DNA of 64,000 bases from UBA5070 sp035352895 (lineage in GTDB: Bacteria > Fibrobacterota > Fibrobacteria > UBA5070): contig DAOPYN010000003.1 in assembly GCA_035352895.1 (NCBI GenBank), positions 1-64,000 on the forward strand. Reading direction: 5' to 3'. Made by a program: the position numbers and the translations under genes. The notes below the pieces were generated by a model. It was not told the DNA's origin, ran no database searches, and saw nothing but the letters and a program-made list of their open reading frames with translations. The stretch's first letter is position 1. Each line of letters opens with the position of its first letter. Below, piece by piece: positions 50,769-58,629 of the stretch.

Positions 50769-52580
50769 TCACTTGAATGCGTCGGGATCGATCCCCAGGC
50801 GTTCGAGCGTGCGGATCAGGACCTTGCGGTCCACATCCAGCATCCGTGAAACCAGGCTCACGTTGCCGCGCGCCTTTTCCAGGGCCTGGCGGATGGCCTC
50901 GGCTTCGGCGCGGTCCCGGATCGCGTAGAGGGAGGTCGCCGCGTTCGCGGAGGGAGAGTCTTCTTCGCCTTCCGGATCCTGCGCGAATCCCAGGTCCCGG
51001 GGTTGGATCCGGTCGGATTCGCCCAGGATCACCGCTTTCTGGATGGCGTTCTCCAGTTCGCGCACGTTGCCCGGCCAAGAATGGGCCACGATGGCCTTCT
51101 CGGCGGCCCGCGAAAGGATCTTGTCGTCCAGGCCGTACTGCAGGCAGAAGCGTCGGCAGAAATGGCCCGCCAGCAGGATCGCGTCGCGCCCCCGCTCGCG
51201 CAATGGCGGCAGGACCAGCGGCACCACCGCCACGCGGTAGAAGAGGTCGGCGCGGAACCGTCCGGAAGCGACCTCGTCCTTGAGGTTCCGGTTGGTGGCC
51301 GTCACCAGACGGAAATCGACGCGGATGGGTTCCGAACCGCCCACGCGCACCAGTTCGCCCTGCTGCAGCACGCGAAGGAGCTTCACCTGCAGGGGCAGGG
51401 GCAGCTCGCCCAGTTCGTCCAGGAACAGCGTGCCGTCCCGGGCCTTCTCGATCCACCCCTCCTTGCGCGATGCCGCACCCGTGAATGCGCCCTTCTCGTG
51501 GCCGAACAATTCGCTTTCCATGAGGTTCTCGGGAATCGCCCCGCAGTTGATGGCCACGAAGGGCTTGTCGGCGCGTCGACTGGAATCGTGGACGAATCTC
51601 GCCAACAGTTCCTTGCCGGTGCCCGTCTCGCCGTGGATGTGCACGGGCACGTCGGAGACGGCCACCCGGGCGGATTCCCGGAGCACCGCGGCCATCGCCT
51701 GGCTTTCGTGGAGGATCGCGGCGGCTCCGGCCTTGCGACCGGCATCCTCCTGGAGGCTGCGGATGGCCCGACGCTGGCGTTCGTTGCGCACCGCGATGGC
51801 GGCGATCTCGGAATACAGCTTCCGCAGCGCCTCGAAGAGTCCCCGATCGGATTCCTGGAAAGGAGGATGCGCGGCCAGTCTGTCCGCGTAGAGGAAGCCT
51901 TCCTCGCCGTCGGGCAGGGACAGGGGCGCGCAGAGGATGGAGCGGATCCCGTTGAGCTGGACGCTCTCCCCGGCTCCGAGGCGGGCGAGATCGTTCTCGC
52001 CCAGGAGCACGGCTTCGCCGAGAGCTTCCGCGCGGGCCAGCGCCGAACTGGAAAACCGCGTCGACGGCGCTCCCGCCGGACACGACGCCAGGGTCCTCCA
52101 GAGCCCTTCGCCCACCGGCCGGTGGAGAACGCGCACCCCGTCGCACGACAACAGCCGCGCCGAAGCCTGGACCATGTCCACCAGGACGCGGACGGAATCC
52201 GTCTCACGGAGGATTTCCGCGACCGCGGCCAGGAGCGAAGGCAGGGGAGCCTGGTCGGTATCCGCGGGCTCCGGACGGGATTCGGGCTCCTTCTCCAGGA
52301 ACCTCAGCTCGAGTCTTCCCGCCTGGAGCACGGAGCCATGGCGCAGCTCGGTCTCCTCGGCCACGTCCACGCCGTCCAACTTCAGGATCGCCGAAGTCTC
52401 CAGCCTGCGCAACCGCCAAGCACCCATCTGGAAGACCAGGAAGGCATGCTGGGGACGGACGGAGGGGTCGGCGAGCCTCACCTGGCAGTCGGGATCGGAA
52501 CCCAAGGTGGCGAGCCTGCGTCCGAGAGGATGGTCCGTCCCGTCCGGGGAACGGAGGCATGGATAGACGTTTTCCGTCAT
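50769..52580 (-). CDS. FHA-GAF-sigma54 AAA+ transcriptional activator
   Basis: The 603-residue protein is a sigma54-dependent activator: an FHA domain (about residues 1-95, ATLGSDPDCQVRL) that binds phospho-threonine, a GAF domain (about 115-265), the AAA+ domain with Walker A GETGTGKE (317-324), the sigma54-contact loop GAFTGA (364-369) and Walker B GTLFLDE (383-389), and a Fis-type helix-turn-helix at the C-terminal end (NVSLVSRMLDVDRKVLIRTL). FHA-containing activators of this kind usually respond to a Ser/Thr kinase, and here the kinase gene lies directly upstream, overlapping by 4 nt (ATGA at 52577-52580). Confidence 0.94.
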   Translation of the reverse strand: MTENVYPCLRSPDGTDHPLGRRLATLGSDPDCQVRLADPSVRPQHAFLVFQMGAWRLRRLETSAILKLDGVDVAEETELRHGSVLQAGRLELRFLEKEPESRPEPADTDQAPLPSLLAAVAEILRETDSVRVLVDMVQASARLLSCDGVRVLHRPVGEGLWRTLASCPAGAPSTRFSSSALARAEALGEAVLLGENDLARLGAGESVQLNGIRSILCAPLSLPDGEEGFLYADRLAAHPPFQESDRGLFEALRKLYSEIAAIAVRNERQRRAIRSLQEDAGRKAGAAAILHESQAMAAVLRESARVAVSDVPVHIHGETGTGKELLARFVHDSSRRADKPFVAINCGAIPENLMESELFGHEKGAFTGAASRKEGWIEKARDGTLFLDELGELPLPLQVKLLRVLQQGELVRVGGSEPIRVDFRLVTATNRNLKDEVASGRFRADLFYRVAVVPLVLPPLRERGRDAILLAGHFCRRFCLQYGLDDKILSRAAEKAIVAHSWPGNVRELENAIQKAVILGESDRIQPRDLGFAQDPEGEEDSPSANAATSLYAIRDRAEAEAIRQALEKARGNVSLVSRMLDVDRKVLIRTLERLGIDPDAFK

Positions 52581-53677
52581 CGAGCGTTCCTTTGCCTCAG
52601 GGGAAGGGTTTCTCCGGCGGACCGGTCCCTGGGGACGAGGATGCGTTCCCTCACCGCCCCCGTTCCACCCACCATGGGCGTGCGCGGAGGGGGGTCCCTC
52701 CATCGCCATGCCACCACGGCGGCCGCGCAGGCCACCGCCGTCGCCGCCACCAGGATCCAGGATCGGTTCGGCGCGGCGACCCGCACCCGGGGGAGGATTT
52801 CCAGCGCCTGGGTCTGGTCGGGATCGAGGTCCAACGCCTCCTGCAGAAGCGGCATCGCCTCCGCCCCGCGCGACCGCCGAACGAGCCTCTCGGCGTGAGC
52901 GGACAGAAGACCGGCCAATTTCTGGTCGGCGGCTTCGCGCACCAGGGGCCCGAGATCGCCCGAGGGCTCCGCCCCGGGCAGGTCCTCGCGGGCTTCCACC
53001 GCGCTGGAAGGTCTGCGCGAGGCGTCGATGCGCACCAGGGCATCCACAAGGCCCACCCAATCGGGGGCGGTCCCGCGCAGGCGGGGCCAGGTGCCGGAAC
53101 GATCCTCCGCTCCCGGTCTGGCCCCACAGAGGAGCTCGTGGACGATCACCCCCAGACTCCACAGATCGGCCCTGCGAGGGTCCGCCGCCGGACTCCCGGC
53201 CTCGGGAGCGCAATACCCCGCGGTTCCGCCCTGCCGGGCACCCGGAGCACCGGAGAATTCCAGATCGACCAGACGCACACCCCCTCGGGCGTCCACCAGG
53301 ACGTTTTCCGGCTTCAGATCGCCATGCGCCCGCCCCGCCTGGTGGAGTTCGGCAAGCGCCAGGACCAACCAGGCGGCAAGCTGCGCCGATTCCGCTCTCG
53401 AAAACCCGAGCCCCATCGCGTCGCGCAGGGACACCCCATGGACGTACTCCATCGCGATCCAATGCGCTCCACGGTGGGATACGGCTCCGTGCAGCTGGGG
53501 AAGCGCCCGCAATCCCAAGGCCAGGACCGCGGCCTCGGATCGCTGGCGTTCCGGACCGCCCACGCGCTTGAGAGCGACCCATCGGCCCGTGGCCACCTCG
53601 CGTGCACGCCAGACCTCGCCGAAGGCACCGGCTCCGATGGGGACCGCCCGGGCGTACCCTGGAGGCAGGGCGTTCAT
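52577..53677 (-). CDS. Transmembrane Ser/Thr protein kinase
   Basis: The 366-residue protein has an N-terminal Hanks-type kinase domain (residues about 10-230): glycine loop IGAGAFGEVW, Lys37 in VALKRV, catalytic Asp120 in AHGDLKPENVL, and the DFG-position Asp138 in VDLEFSG. A Leu/Ala-rich helical stretch follows (TPR-like, 250-300), then one membrane helix (residues 306-326, SWILVAATAVACAAAVVAW) and a short basic tail. The HGD and DLE variants replace the usual HRD and DFG, but the acidic residues are kept. It overlaps the FHA regulator downstream and the TPR lipoprotein upstream by 4 nt each, so the set is one operon. Confidence 0.9.
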   Translation of the reverse strand: MNALPPGYARAVPIGAGAFGEVWRAREVATGRWVALKRVGGPERQRSEAAVLALGLRALPQLHGAVSHRGAHWIAMEYVHGVSLRDAMGLGFSRAESAQLAAWLVLALAELHQAGRAHGDLKPENVLVDARGGVRLVDLEFSGAPGARQGGTAGYCAPEAGSPAADPRRADLWSLGVIVHELLCGARPGAEDRSGTWPRLRGTAPDWVGLVDALVRIDASRRPSSAVEAREDLPGAEPSGDLGPLVREAADQKLAGLLSAHAERLVRRSRGAEAMPLLQEALDLDPDQTQALEILPRVRVAAPNRSWILVAATAVACAAAVVAWRWRDPPPRTPMVGGTGAVRERILVPRDRSAGETLPLRQRNAR

Positions 53678-54339
53678 CGGGCGAAATCCTTCTCGGTGAT
53701 GCGCCCGAGCCAGTGGAGGATCTCCGGATCGTCCGGCGCGTGCTTGGCGGCCAGCAGGAGGTGTTCGGCCGCTTCGATGCGACGTTCCCTTGCCCATTCC
53801 ACCATGGCCAGATTGAACCAGGCGTCGGCGTCCGTGGAATCCTTTCGCGCATTTTCCAGGAACAGTTCGGAGGCCTTTTCCCGCTGTCCCCGGTGATCCA
53901 TCAGGATGGCCAGGAGATTGCGCTCCGGACGCGTGCCGGAAGCGGAATCCATCCTTTCCTCCAACCCGACGATCGCCAGATCGGTATCGCCGCGGCGGAG
54001 AGCCGCCCGCGCCCAAGCGAGCGACGCCTCGTCGATCAGGGCGGACACGGACGAATCCCGGCCGCTGCGTTCCAGCTCGCGCCGGGCGCCGGACCAGTCG
54101 GAGGGAAGATCGTCGCCATCCTCCGCCTTCTGGCGCGCCACCAGGATCAGGGCTTCCCCCAGACCTCGACGCAACGACGTGTCGCCAGGAGATTCGTCCA
54201 ATGCCTTGGCATACTCGCGGGCGGCGCGTGGTCCATCCCCTGCCGCCAGCGCCTCGACGGCCTTCCGCGCCGTCGCGTCCCCGCATCCGGTCCACCACAG
54301 CAGCATTCCCGCCGCCACCGGCAGACGCAAGGACCTCAC
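53674..54339 (-). CDS. TPR-repeat lipoprotein
   Basis: The 221-residue product begins with a lipoprotein signal (RSLRLPVAAGMLLWWTGC) whose mature Cys is at residue 19, followed by four to five TPR hairpins (ARKAVEALAAGDGPRAAREYAKAL near 23-46, ASLAWARAALRRGDTDLAIVGLEE, ADAWFNLAMVEWARERRIEAAEHL, PEILHWLGRI). The GTG at 54339 overlaps the stop of the barrel gene (GTGA at 54336-54339). Its stop overlaps the kinase start. It probably sits on a membrane facing the periplasm and bridges the barrel protein and the kinase. Confidence 0.85.
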   Translation of the reverse strand: MRSLRLPVAAGMLLWWTGCGDATARKAVEALAAGDGPRAAREYAKALDESPGDTSLRRGLGEALILVARQKAEDGDDLPSDWSGARRELERSGRDSSVSALIDEASLAWARAALRRGDTDLAIVGLEERMDSASGTRPERNLLAILMDHRGQREKASELFLENARKDSTDADAWFNLAMVEWARERRIEAAEHLLLAAKHAPDDPEILHWLGRITEKDFAR

Positions 54340-55925
54340 CACGAAACGGACGATCCCAGCGAGATCGTCTCCTTGTCGCTGGTCGCTCCGTCGAGCCAAT
54401 CCTCGACGTTGGATGTTGTATGGGCGGTGGTCCACGTTCCCTGGAAAGAAAGCCATTTCAATGCCTTCCACGTCAAGCCCGCGGAAACCGTCCAGGTGTC
54501 GTCACGGCGGCGCCGGGTCCAGGAATACGGCACCAGACCGGTCAGACTGTTGGATCGGGTCGCGTAGAGTTCCCGCGTGGCGGGATCCTGGTAGAGCACC
54601 GCGCGACCGGCGTCCTCGTAGATGTCGCCGTATTCCAGGTTGGTGTTGGACTGGGGCTCCAGGAAGAAGGTCCGCAGCCAGGTGGCCGCCAGGCGGCACT
54701 GGAGCGTCTTCCAAGGACGCAATCCCAAGGATGCCCCCACTCCGGCCTGCACCCAATCCTGCCGGATGGAGAGGGGATAATCGATGTCGCCGAAACGGGA
54801 GACGGAGGAATCCGGGTGGGCGTTCTTCTTGATCTGGGCCCATTCGCCGACGGGTTTGCCGGCGGTGTCCAGGAGAACCACCTTGGTCACGGCCAGGCCT
54901 TCCCGGATCCCCTGGGCGAGCAGGACCTTGGCCGGAATGGATTCCATCTCCGAGGGGTTGGGGTCGTCGGCCCAAGCGAAGGATCCCTGCACGGATGGCG
55001 TGATCCTTTCCAGCCACGTGCGGCTCCATCCGAGGGTGTGGGTGCCCGACCACACCCAACGAGGCGACAGGCACGAGGCGTGGAGGGTGTTGGAGAAGGT
55101 CCAGTTTCCGGGGGGTGTCCTCCCCACCAGACTCAGTCCCGCCGCGACCTCGTCTTCCACCGCCATGGGTGCGCCATCCACCGGATACCAGGACCGGGAA
55201 CCGGTCGCGTTCACGCTGGAGGCGAGCCAGTCGGTCAGGTCGCGATCGAATTGCAGGATGGCGAACAGGCCCTGGCTGCGCCATCGATCCAACGAAGAGG
55301 ACAGACCTGTGCTCCAGGTGAGGGCAGCCATGAACGAGGACCGGTCGGTAAACGCTCCCCAGTCCATGCTCGCGGAGACCGGAACCTGCACTCCTTCGAT
55401 CACCACGGAATCGAGCTTGCCCAACCGGGTGGGCCGGCTTTCCTTGATCCAATCGACGTCGTTCCAGCCCGCATAGAGCGCTGCCAGAGGCGCCCCCTTG
55501 GGAGTCACGACCTGCCGATACCATCCAACCGCGAAGGAAAGTCGCGGCCTGGGTTCGAACACCCATCCCGATGAGCCGTGGGAGTCCAACCGCCCTCCAA
55601 GCTCCTGTTCCACCTTCACGGCCTCGTCGTCCAGATGCATGGACCGCAGGAGGTACGCACGGTAGATCAGAAGGTCCGTCCAACCCGTCGAATCGGTCCT
55701 GGACGCGAAGTAGGTGGCACCCAACGCGTCTTCCGGCCTGCCCATGCATTCCAGCGCCTGGGAGAGCCGCAGCAGGTTGGGAGCGGAGGAATCCCCCTGG
55801 CGCAGGCGGTCCATCGACGCGGTCGCCACATCCACGCATTCCTCGACCGGGGTGGTCGCGGTCCAGGACCTTGCCCCCCCCAGAAGGACGACCAGCGCCA
55901 CGCACAGGCGCCGCACGGAGATCAA
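54336..55925 (-). CDS. Predicted outer-membrane beta-barrel protein of the signalling operon
   Basis: The 529-residue protein has a signal peptide (VRRLCVALVVLLGGARSWT), an N-terminal helical, TPR-like stretch (VEECVDVATASMDRL, LRLSQALECMGRPEDALGATYF) and then about 400 residues of alternating strands ending ...ISLGSSVSW, an aromatic C-terminal residue typical of outer-membrane barrels. The start is a TTG at 55925, which overlaps the previous stop (TTGA at 55922-55925), or a GTG at 55916; both keep the signal peptide. No family is recognised. It is the third gene of the six-gene operon and could be the sensor or an export pore. Confidence 0.7.
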   Translation of the reverse strand: MISVRRLCVALVVLLGGARSWTATTPVEECVDVATASMDRLRQGDSSAPNLLRLSQALECMGRPEDALGATYFASRTDSTGWTDLLIYRAYLLRSMHLDDEAVKVEQELGGRLDSHGSSGWVFEPRPRLSFAVGWYRQVVTPKGAPLAALYAGWNDVDWIKESRPTRLGKLDSVVIEGVQVPVSASMDWGAFTDRSSFMAALTWSTGLSSSLDRWRSQGLFAILQFDRDLTDWLASSVNATGSRSWYPVDGAPMAVEDEVAAGLSLVGRTPPGNWTFSNTLHASCLSPRWVWSGTHTLGWSRTWLERITPSVQGSFAWADDPNPSEMESIPAKVLLAQGIREGLAVTKVVLLDTAGKPVGEWAQIKKNAHPDSSVSRFGDIDYPLSIRQDWVQAGVGASLGLRPWKTLQCRLAATWLRTFFLEPQSNTNLEYGDIYEDAGRAVLYQDPATRELYATRSNSLTGLVPYSWTRRRRDDTWTVSAGLTWKALKWLSFQGTWTTAHTTSNVEDWLDGATSDKETISLGSSVSW

Positions 55926-56737
55926 GGCTTCAGGACCGCGCGCAGGGATTCGTCGCGTGCCGGTCCTTGGATCCGGAACAGGACCAGGCCTGGTCGAGGC
56001 GACTTCGGAGACCAGATCCAACCATCCGCGCCGCGGACCAGATCTCCCGCGACGGAACGCCCGTGGGCGTCGACGGCGCGCACCACCGGCATCTCGATCT
56101 CTTCGATGGCCAATCGACCGCCGACCACCCGCGAGGCAGCGAAAGCTCCCCTTCGCGAGTGGTCGCGCGGCTTCAGCGGCAAGGACTGGAAGGTCCGATC
56201 CACCGTCACGCTGTCCAGGATCGTGGCATAGGTCGGGCCGGCGGTGTCGACATCCGCGGTATCGCCTTCGAACTGGATGGTCCAGCCGATGTCCCCGTTG
56301 GCAAAGGTGCGGGAGTAGCGATCCACCACCGCCATGGGCAATCCCTGGGCATCGAACTCGCCATAGCGCCCGTAGACCCGCCAGGCGAACAGACCGTCCT
56401 GCTGGATGGAGTCGTCCAGGTACACGATGCTGTACGGGAATCCCTGGATGAACAACGACTCGGCGTATCCCGAGAGGACGCTCCAGGAATGGTCGCCCAT
56501 CGCCCCCGCTCCACTGGTGGCCTCGAAGGTGAAGACCGCCCGATCCGGAGCCGCTTCGTTGATCATCGCGTAGGTGCGGCTGGATTCTGTATCCGATGCG
56601 GAAGCCGACAGGATCGACAAATTCCAGCCCGTGGGAACGTACACGGACAGGCCCATGTCGGGAAGAGCGGTGCGCCCCGCCTGGACAAGGGCGGCCGAGG
56701 AAAGGACGATCGCCCCAGACAACGATCGGAGCGTCAT
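55922..56737 (-). CDS. Hypothetical exported protein with sorting-domain-like C-terminus
   Basis: The 271-residue product has a signal peptide (MTLRSLSGAIVLSSAALVQA), a central alpha/beta domain of about 165 residues beginning LPDMGLSVYVPTGWNL, and a C-terminal 80-residue segment with VVRAVDAHGRSVAGDLV and PRPGLVLFRIQGPARDE, which resembles a type IX C-terminal sorting domain. I do not recognise the central domain, although 'MGLSVYVPTGW' recalls proteins of the PsbP/Mog1 fold. The ATG at 56737 overlaps the stop of the previous gene (ATGA at 56734-56737). It is the second gene of the operon. Confidence 0.7.
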   Translation of the reverse strand: MTLRSLSGAIVLSSAALVQAGRTALPDMGLSVYVPTGWNLSILSASASDTESSRTYAMINEAAPDRAVFTFEATSGAGAMGDHSWSVLSGYAESLFIQGFPYSIVYLDDSIQQDGLFAWRVYGRYGEFDAQGLPMAVVDRYSRTFANGDIGWTIQFEGDTADVDTAGPTYATILDSVTVDRTFQSLPLKPRDHSRRGAFAASRVVGGRLAIEEIEMPVVRAVDAHGRSVAGDLVRGADGWIWSPKSPRPGLVLFRIQGPARDESLRAVLKP

Positions 56738-57093
56738 TGACGGTATCCGGGAGTCGAAGTGCCCTGCTTGCGGGTCTGGTTCCTGTGTTCCAGCTCGCGC
56801 AGGCGTTCTTCCACCCGGGAGCGCTCCTGCGGAGTCAACCGTTCCAACGACTGCGAACGTCGCGCCTTCGCGGCGCTGCGCAGACTGTCCAGCCAGAGGG
56901 TCCGTTCGGGAAGTCCCATCCGCGCAAGGGAATCCTGGCGAAGATGCATCTCCGAACGCGCCTTCAAGACCCGGTCGCGCAGGCCCGAGGGAAGTTGGCG
57001 GGTGAACTCGATGTTCGCCACGGAATCCCGTGGAACCTCGGAGGAACCTCCCGAAGCCAATGCCGAACCGATTCCAAGGAGCATCCACATCAT
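56734..57093 (-). CDS. Small exported helical protein (Spy/CpxP-like)
   Basis: The 119-residue protein has a short signal peptide (MMWMLLGIGSALASG) and is otherwise a charged helical protein with LTPQERSRVEERLRELE, which resembles the LTxxQ-type repeats of Spy/CpxP envelope-stress chaperones. It is rich in Arg, Glu and Leu heptads. The ATG-ATG at 57093 was chosen to give a proper signal; a start at 57141 would add 16 residues. It is the first gene of the six-gene operon (50769-57093) and its stop overlaps the next start by 4 nt. Confidence 0.7.
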   Translation of the reverse strand: MMWMLLGIGSALASGGSSEVPRDSVANIEFTRQLPSGLRDRVLKARSEMHLRQDSLARMGLPERTLWLDSLRSAAKARRSQSLERLTPQERSRVEERLRELEHRNQTRKQGTSTPGYRQ

Positions 57094-57256
57094 GGCGTTC
57101 CATTCCCCCTTCGGGCCGTGAAGATGCAATCTCGATGCCATCGGCAAACGATCCCTGGCACTGGAAGGAGGACGAGGACATACCCGCATTTTCCGATCCC
57201 TCCTGCCCCAAGGTCAATGCGAGATTGAGGCGAATCGCCCCAAATCCGACCTGGCC

Positions 57257-58090
57257 TCACCAAGTCCCCCGGAAGACCTCCACGGCGTTCCCGGTCATGC
57301 GAACCTCGCCGGATCCATCCCAGGAAAGCTCCAAGGTGCCCCCCAGAAGATCGATCCGCACGTTTCCGTCGGTGAGTCCACGCAGGCGACTGGCGACGCA
57401 CACCGCGCTGGCTCCGGTACCGCAGGCCCAGGTCTCGCCGGAACCCCGCTCCCATGTGCGCTGCCGCAGATGGCCGGGCCCCATCACCTGCACGAATTCC
57501 ACGTTCACGCGCTTTGGAAATGCGGGGTGGTTTTCCACGAGGGGGCCCAGCTCGTGGACGGGGAAGACCTCCGTATCTTCCACGAAGACCACGAAATGCG
57601 GATTGCCCATGCCCACCGGCGTTCCCTTGAGCTTGCGACCGGCCACTTCCAACTCGAACTCGCCTCCCCGGGCGGCAAGCGAGGTGGGAATCCTCTCCGG
57701 ATCGAGGAGGGGAGCCCCCATGGAAAGAGTCACCCGCTGGGCCTTGCCGTCGGGTCCGGGATGGACCTTGGCCCCGCGCGGCCCGGCTCCGGTCTGGAGC
57801 TGGAACTCCGTGGCGCCTGCGGTGCGTCCGCGATCGAAGAGGAACTTGGCCACGCAGCGAAGGCCGTTCCCGCACATGCCGCTTTCGGAACCGTCGGCAT
57901 TGTACATGATCATCCGTCCCGCGAAGCCAGGCTCGGTGGGCGGTGCGACCAGGATGAGTCCGTCGGAACCGATGGCGAAGTGGCGGTGCGAGACGTCGAT
58001 GGCCAGCTGGACCGGATCGGGAACCGTTTCGGTCCACAGGTCCACGTAGACGTAGTCGTTGCCCGTACCGTGCATCTTCACGAATTCCAT
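57257..58090 (-). CDS. dapF: Diaminopimelate epimerase
   Basis: The 277-residue enzyme converts LL- to meso-diaminopimelate for lysine and peptidoglycan synthesis in the cytoplasm. Both catalytic cysteines are present: Cys73 in GSESGMCGNGLRC and Cys223 in WACGTGASA, along with the opening FVKMHGTGNDYVYVD and the conserved GNPHFVVFVED. Length is typical (270-280). AGGGAGG lies about 10 nt before the ATG, with a TAGTTTGT promoter-like box 22 nt upstream. A 163-nt gap separates it from the signalling operon downstream; in it I see only leader sequence. Confidence 0.97.
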   Translation of the reverse strand: MEFVKMHGTGNDYVYVDLWTETVPDPVQLAIDVSHRHFAIGSDGLILVAPPTEPGFAGRMIMYNADGSESGMCGNGLRCVAKFLFDRGRTAGATEFQLQTGAGPRGAKVHPGPDGKAQRVTLSMGAPLLDPERIPTSLAARGGEFELEVAGRKLKGTPVGMGNPHFVVFVEDTEVFPVHELGPLVENHPAFPKRVNVEFVQVMGPGHLRQRTWERGSGETWACGTGASAVCVASRLRGLTDGNVRIDLLGGTLELSWDGSGEVRMTGNAVEVFRGTW

Positions 58091-58112
58091 CGCCTCTTCC
58101 TCCCTTACCTGG

Positions 58113-58120
58113 ACAAACTA
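58113..58120 (-). promoter_or_regulatory. TAnnTTG promoter-like box before dapF
   Basis: TAGTTTGT on the minus strand lies about 22 nt before the dapF ATG and just upstream of its ribosome site, close to the TAnnTTTG -7 consensus. A TTC-rather-than-TTG element lies upstream. Confidence 0.4.
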
Positions 58121-58137
58121 TCCGAACATGGACAGGA

Positions 58138-58629
58138 TCACCAGCCGCTCACGGTGTTGGCCACGAGTTTGCTGACGGCCTCCTGCAACGCCTTCAACTT
58201 GGCGTCCGACTCGGTTTCCTTGAGGGGATCGTAGTCGTAGGCCCCGGAGATGTCCTTGGCTTCGAAGAGGACCGTTTCGTCGCGCAGATCCACGAACTTG
58301 GTCTCCAACGTCACGATCACCCGGAACCGCGAGACGTTCCCGGACAGATCGTAGGTCTGGGGCGTGTGGCTGTAGTTGGCGATCCACACGTCCAACCGAC
58401 TCTGGCCATCGCGATCCACCGGCCGCAGCGCTCCGTTGCGGCGGTATTCGGCCACGATATCCTGGGTGGCGCGATCCGCGAGCTCCGGCTGGCGGGTGCG
58501 ATCCACCACCTGGAAGATCTCCACCGTCCGAAGCCCCGAGGGCAACCCCGACCCGCTGAAGCTGTAGCACCCGGATAGGAGGAGCACGAGTCCCGACAAG
58601 ATGGACGACAGGAAACGACGCGTCTTCAT
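58138..58629 (-). CDS. LptE-like lipoprotein
   Basis: The 163-residue product has a lipoprotein signal (MKTRRFLSSILSGLVLLLSGC) with mature Cys at residue 21 and the LptE-like body: CYSFSGSGLPSGLRTVEIFQVVDRTRQPELAD followed by two strands FRVIVTLETKFVDLR and a C-terminal helix. LptE forms the plug of the LptD outer-membrane translocon for lipopolysaccharide, so this supports a didermal, LPS-bearing cell. It overlaps the DinG-like gene by 4 nt (ATGA at 58626-58629). Confidence 0.85.
   Translation of the reverse strand: MKTRRFLSSILSGLVLLLSGCYSFSGSGLPSGLRTVEIFQVVDRTRQPELADRATQDIVAEYRRNGALRPVDRDGQSRLDVWIANYSHTPQTYDLSGNVSRFRVIVTLETKFVDLRDETVLFEAKDISGAYDYDPLKETESDAKLKALQEAVSKLVANTVSGW

Noticed and set aside
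57094..57256. A sigma54 (-24/-12) promoter before the signalling operon
   Set aside because: No GGCAC-N5-TTGC match was found by eye in this leader, so the operon's own promoter remains undefined.
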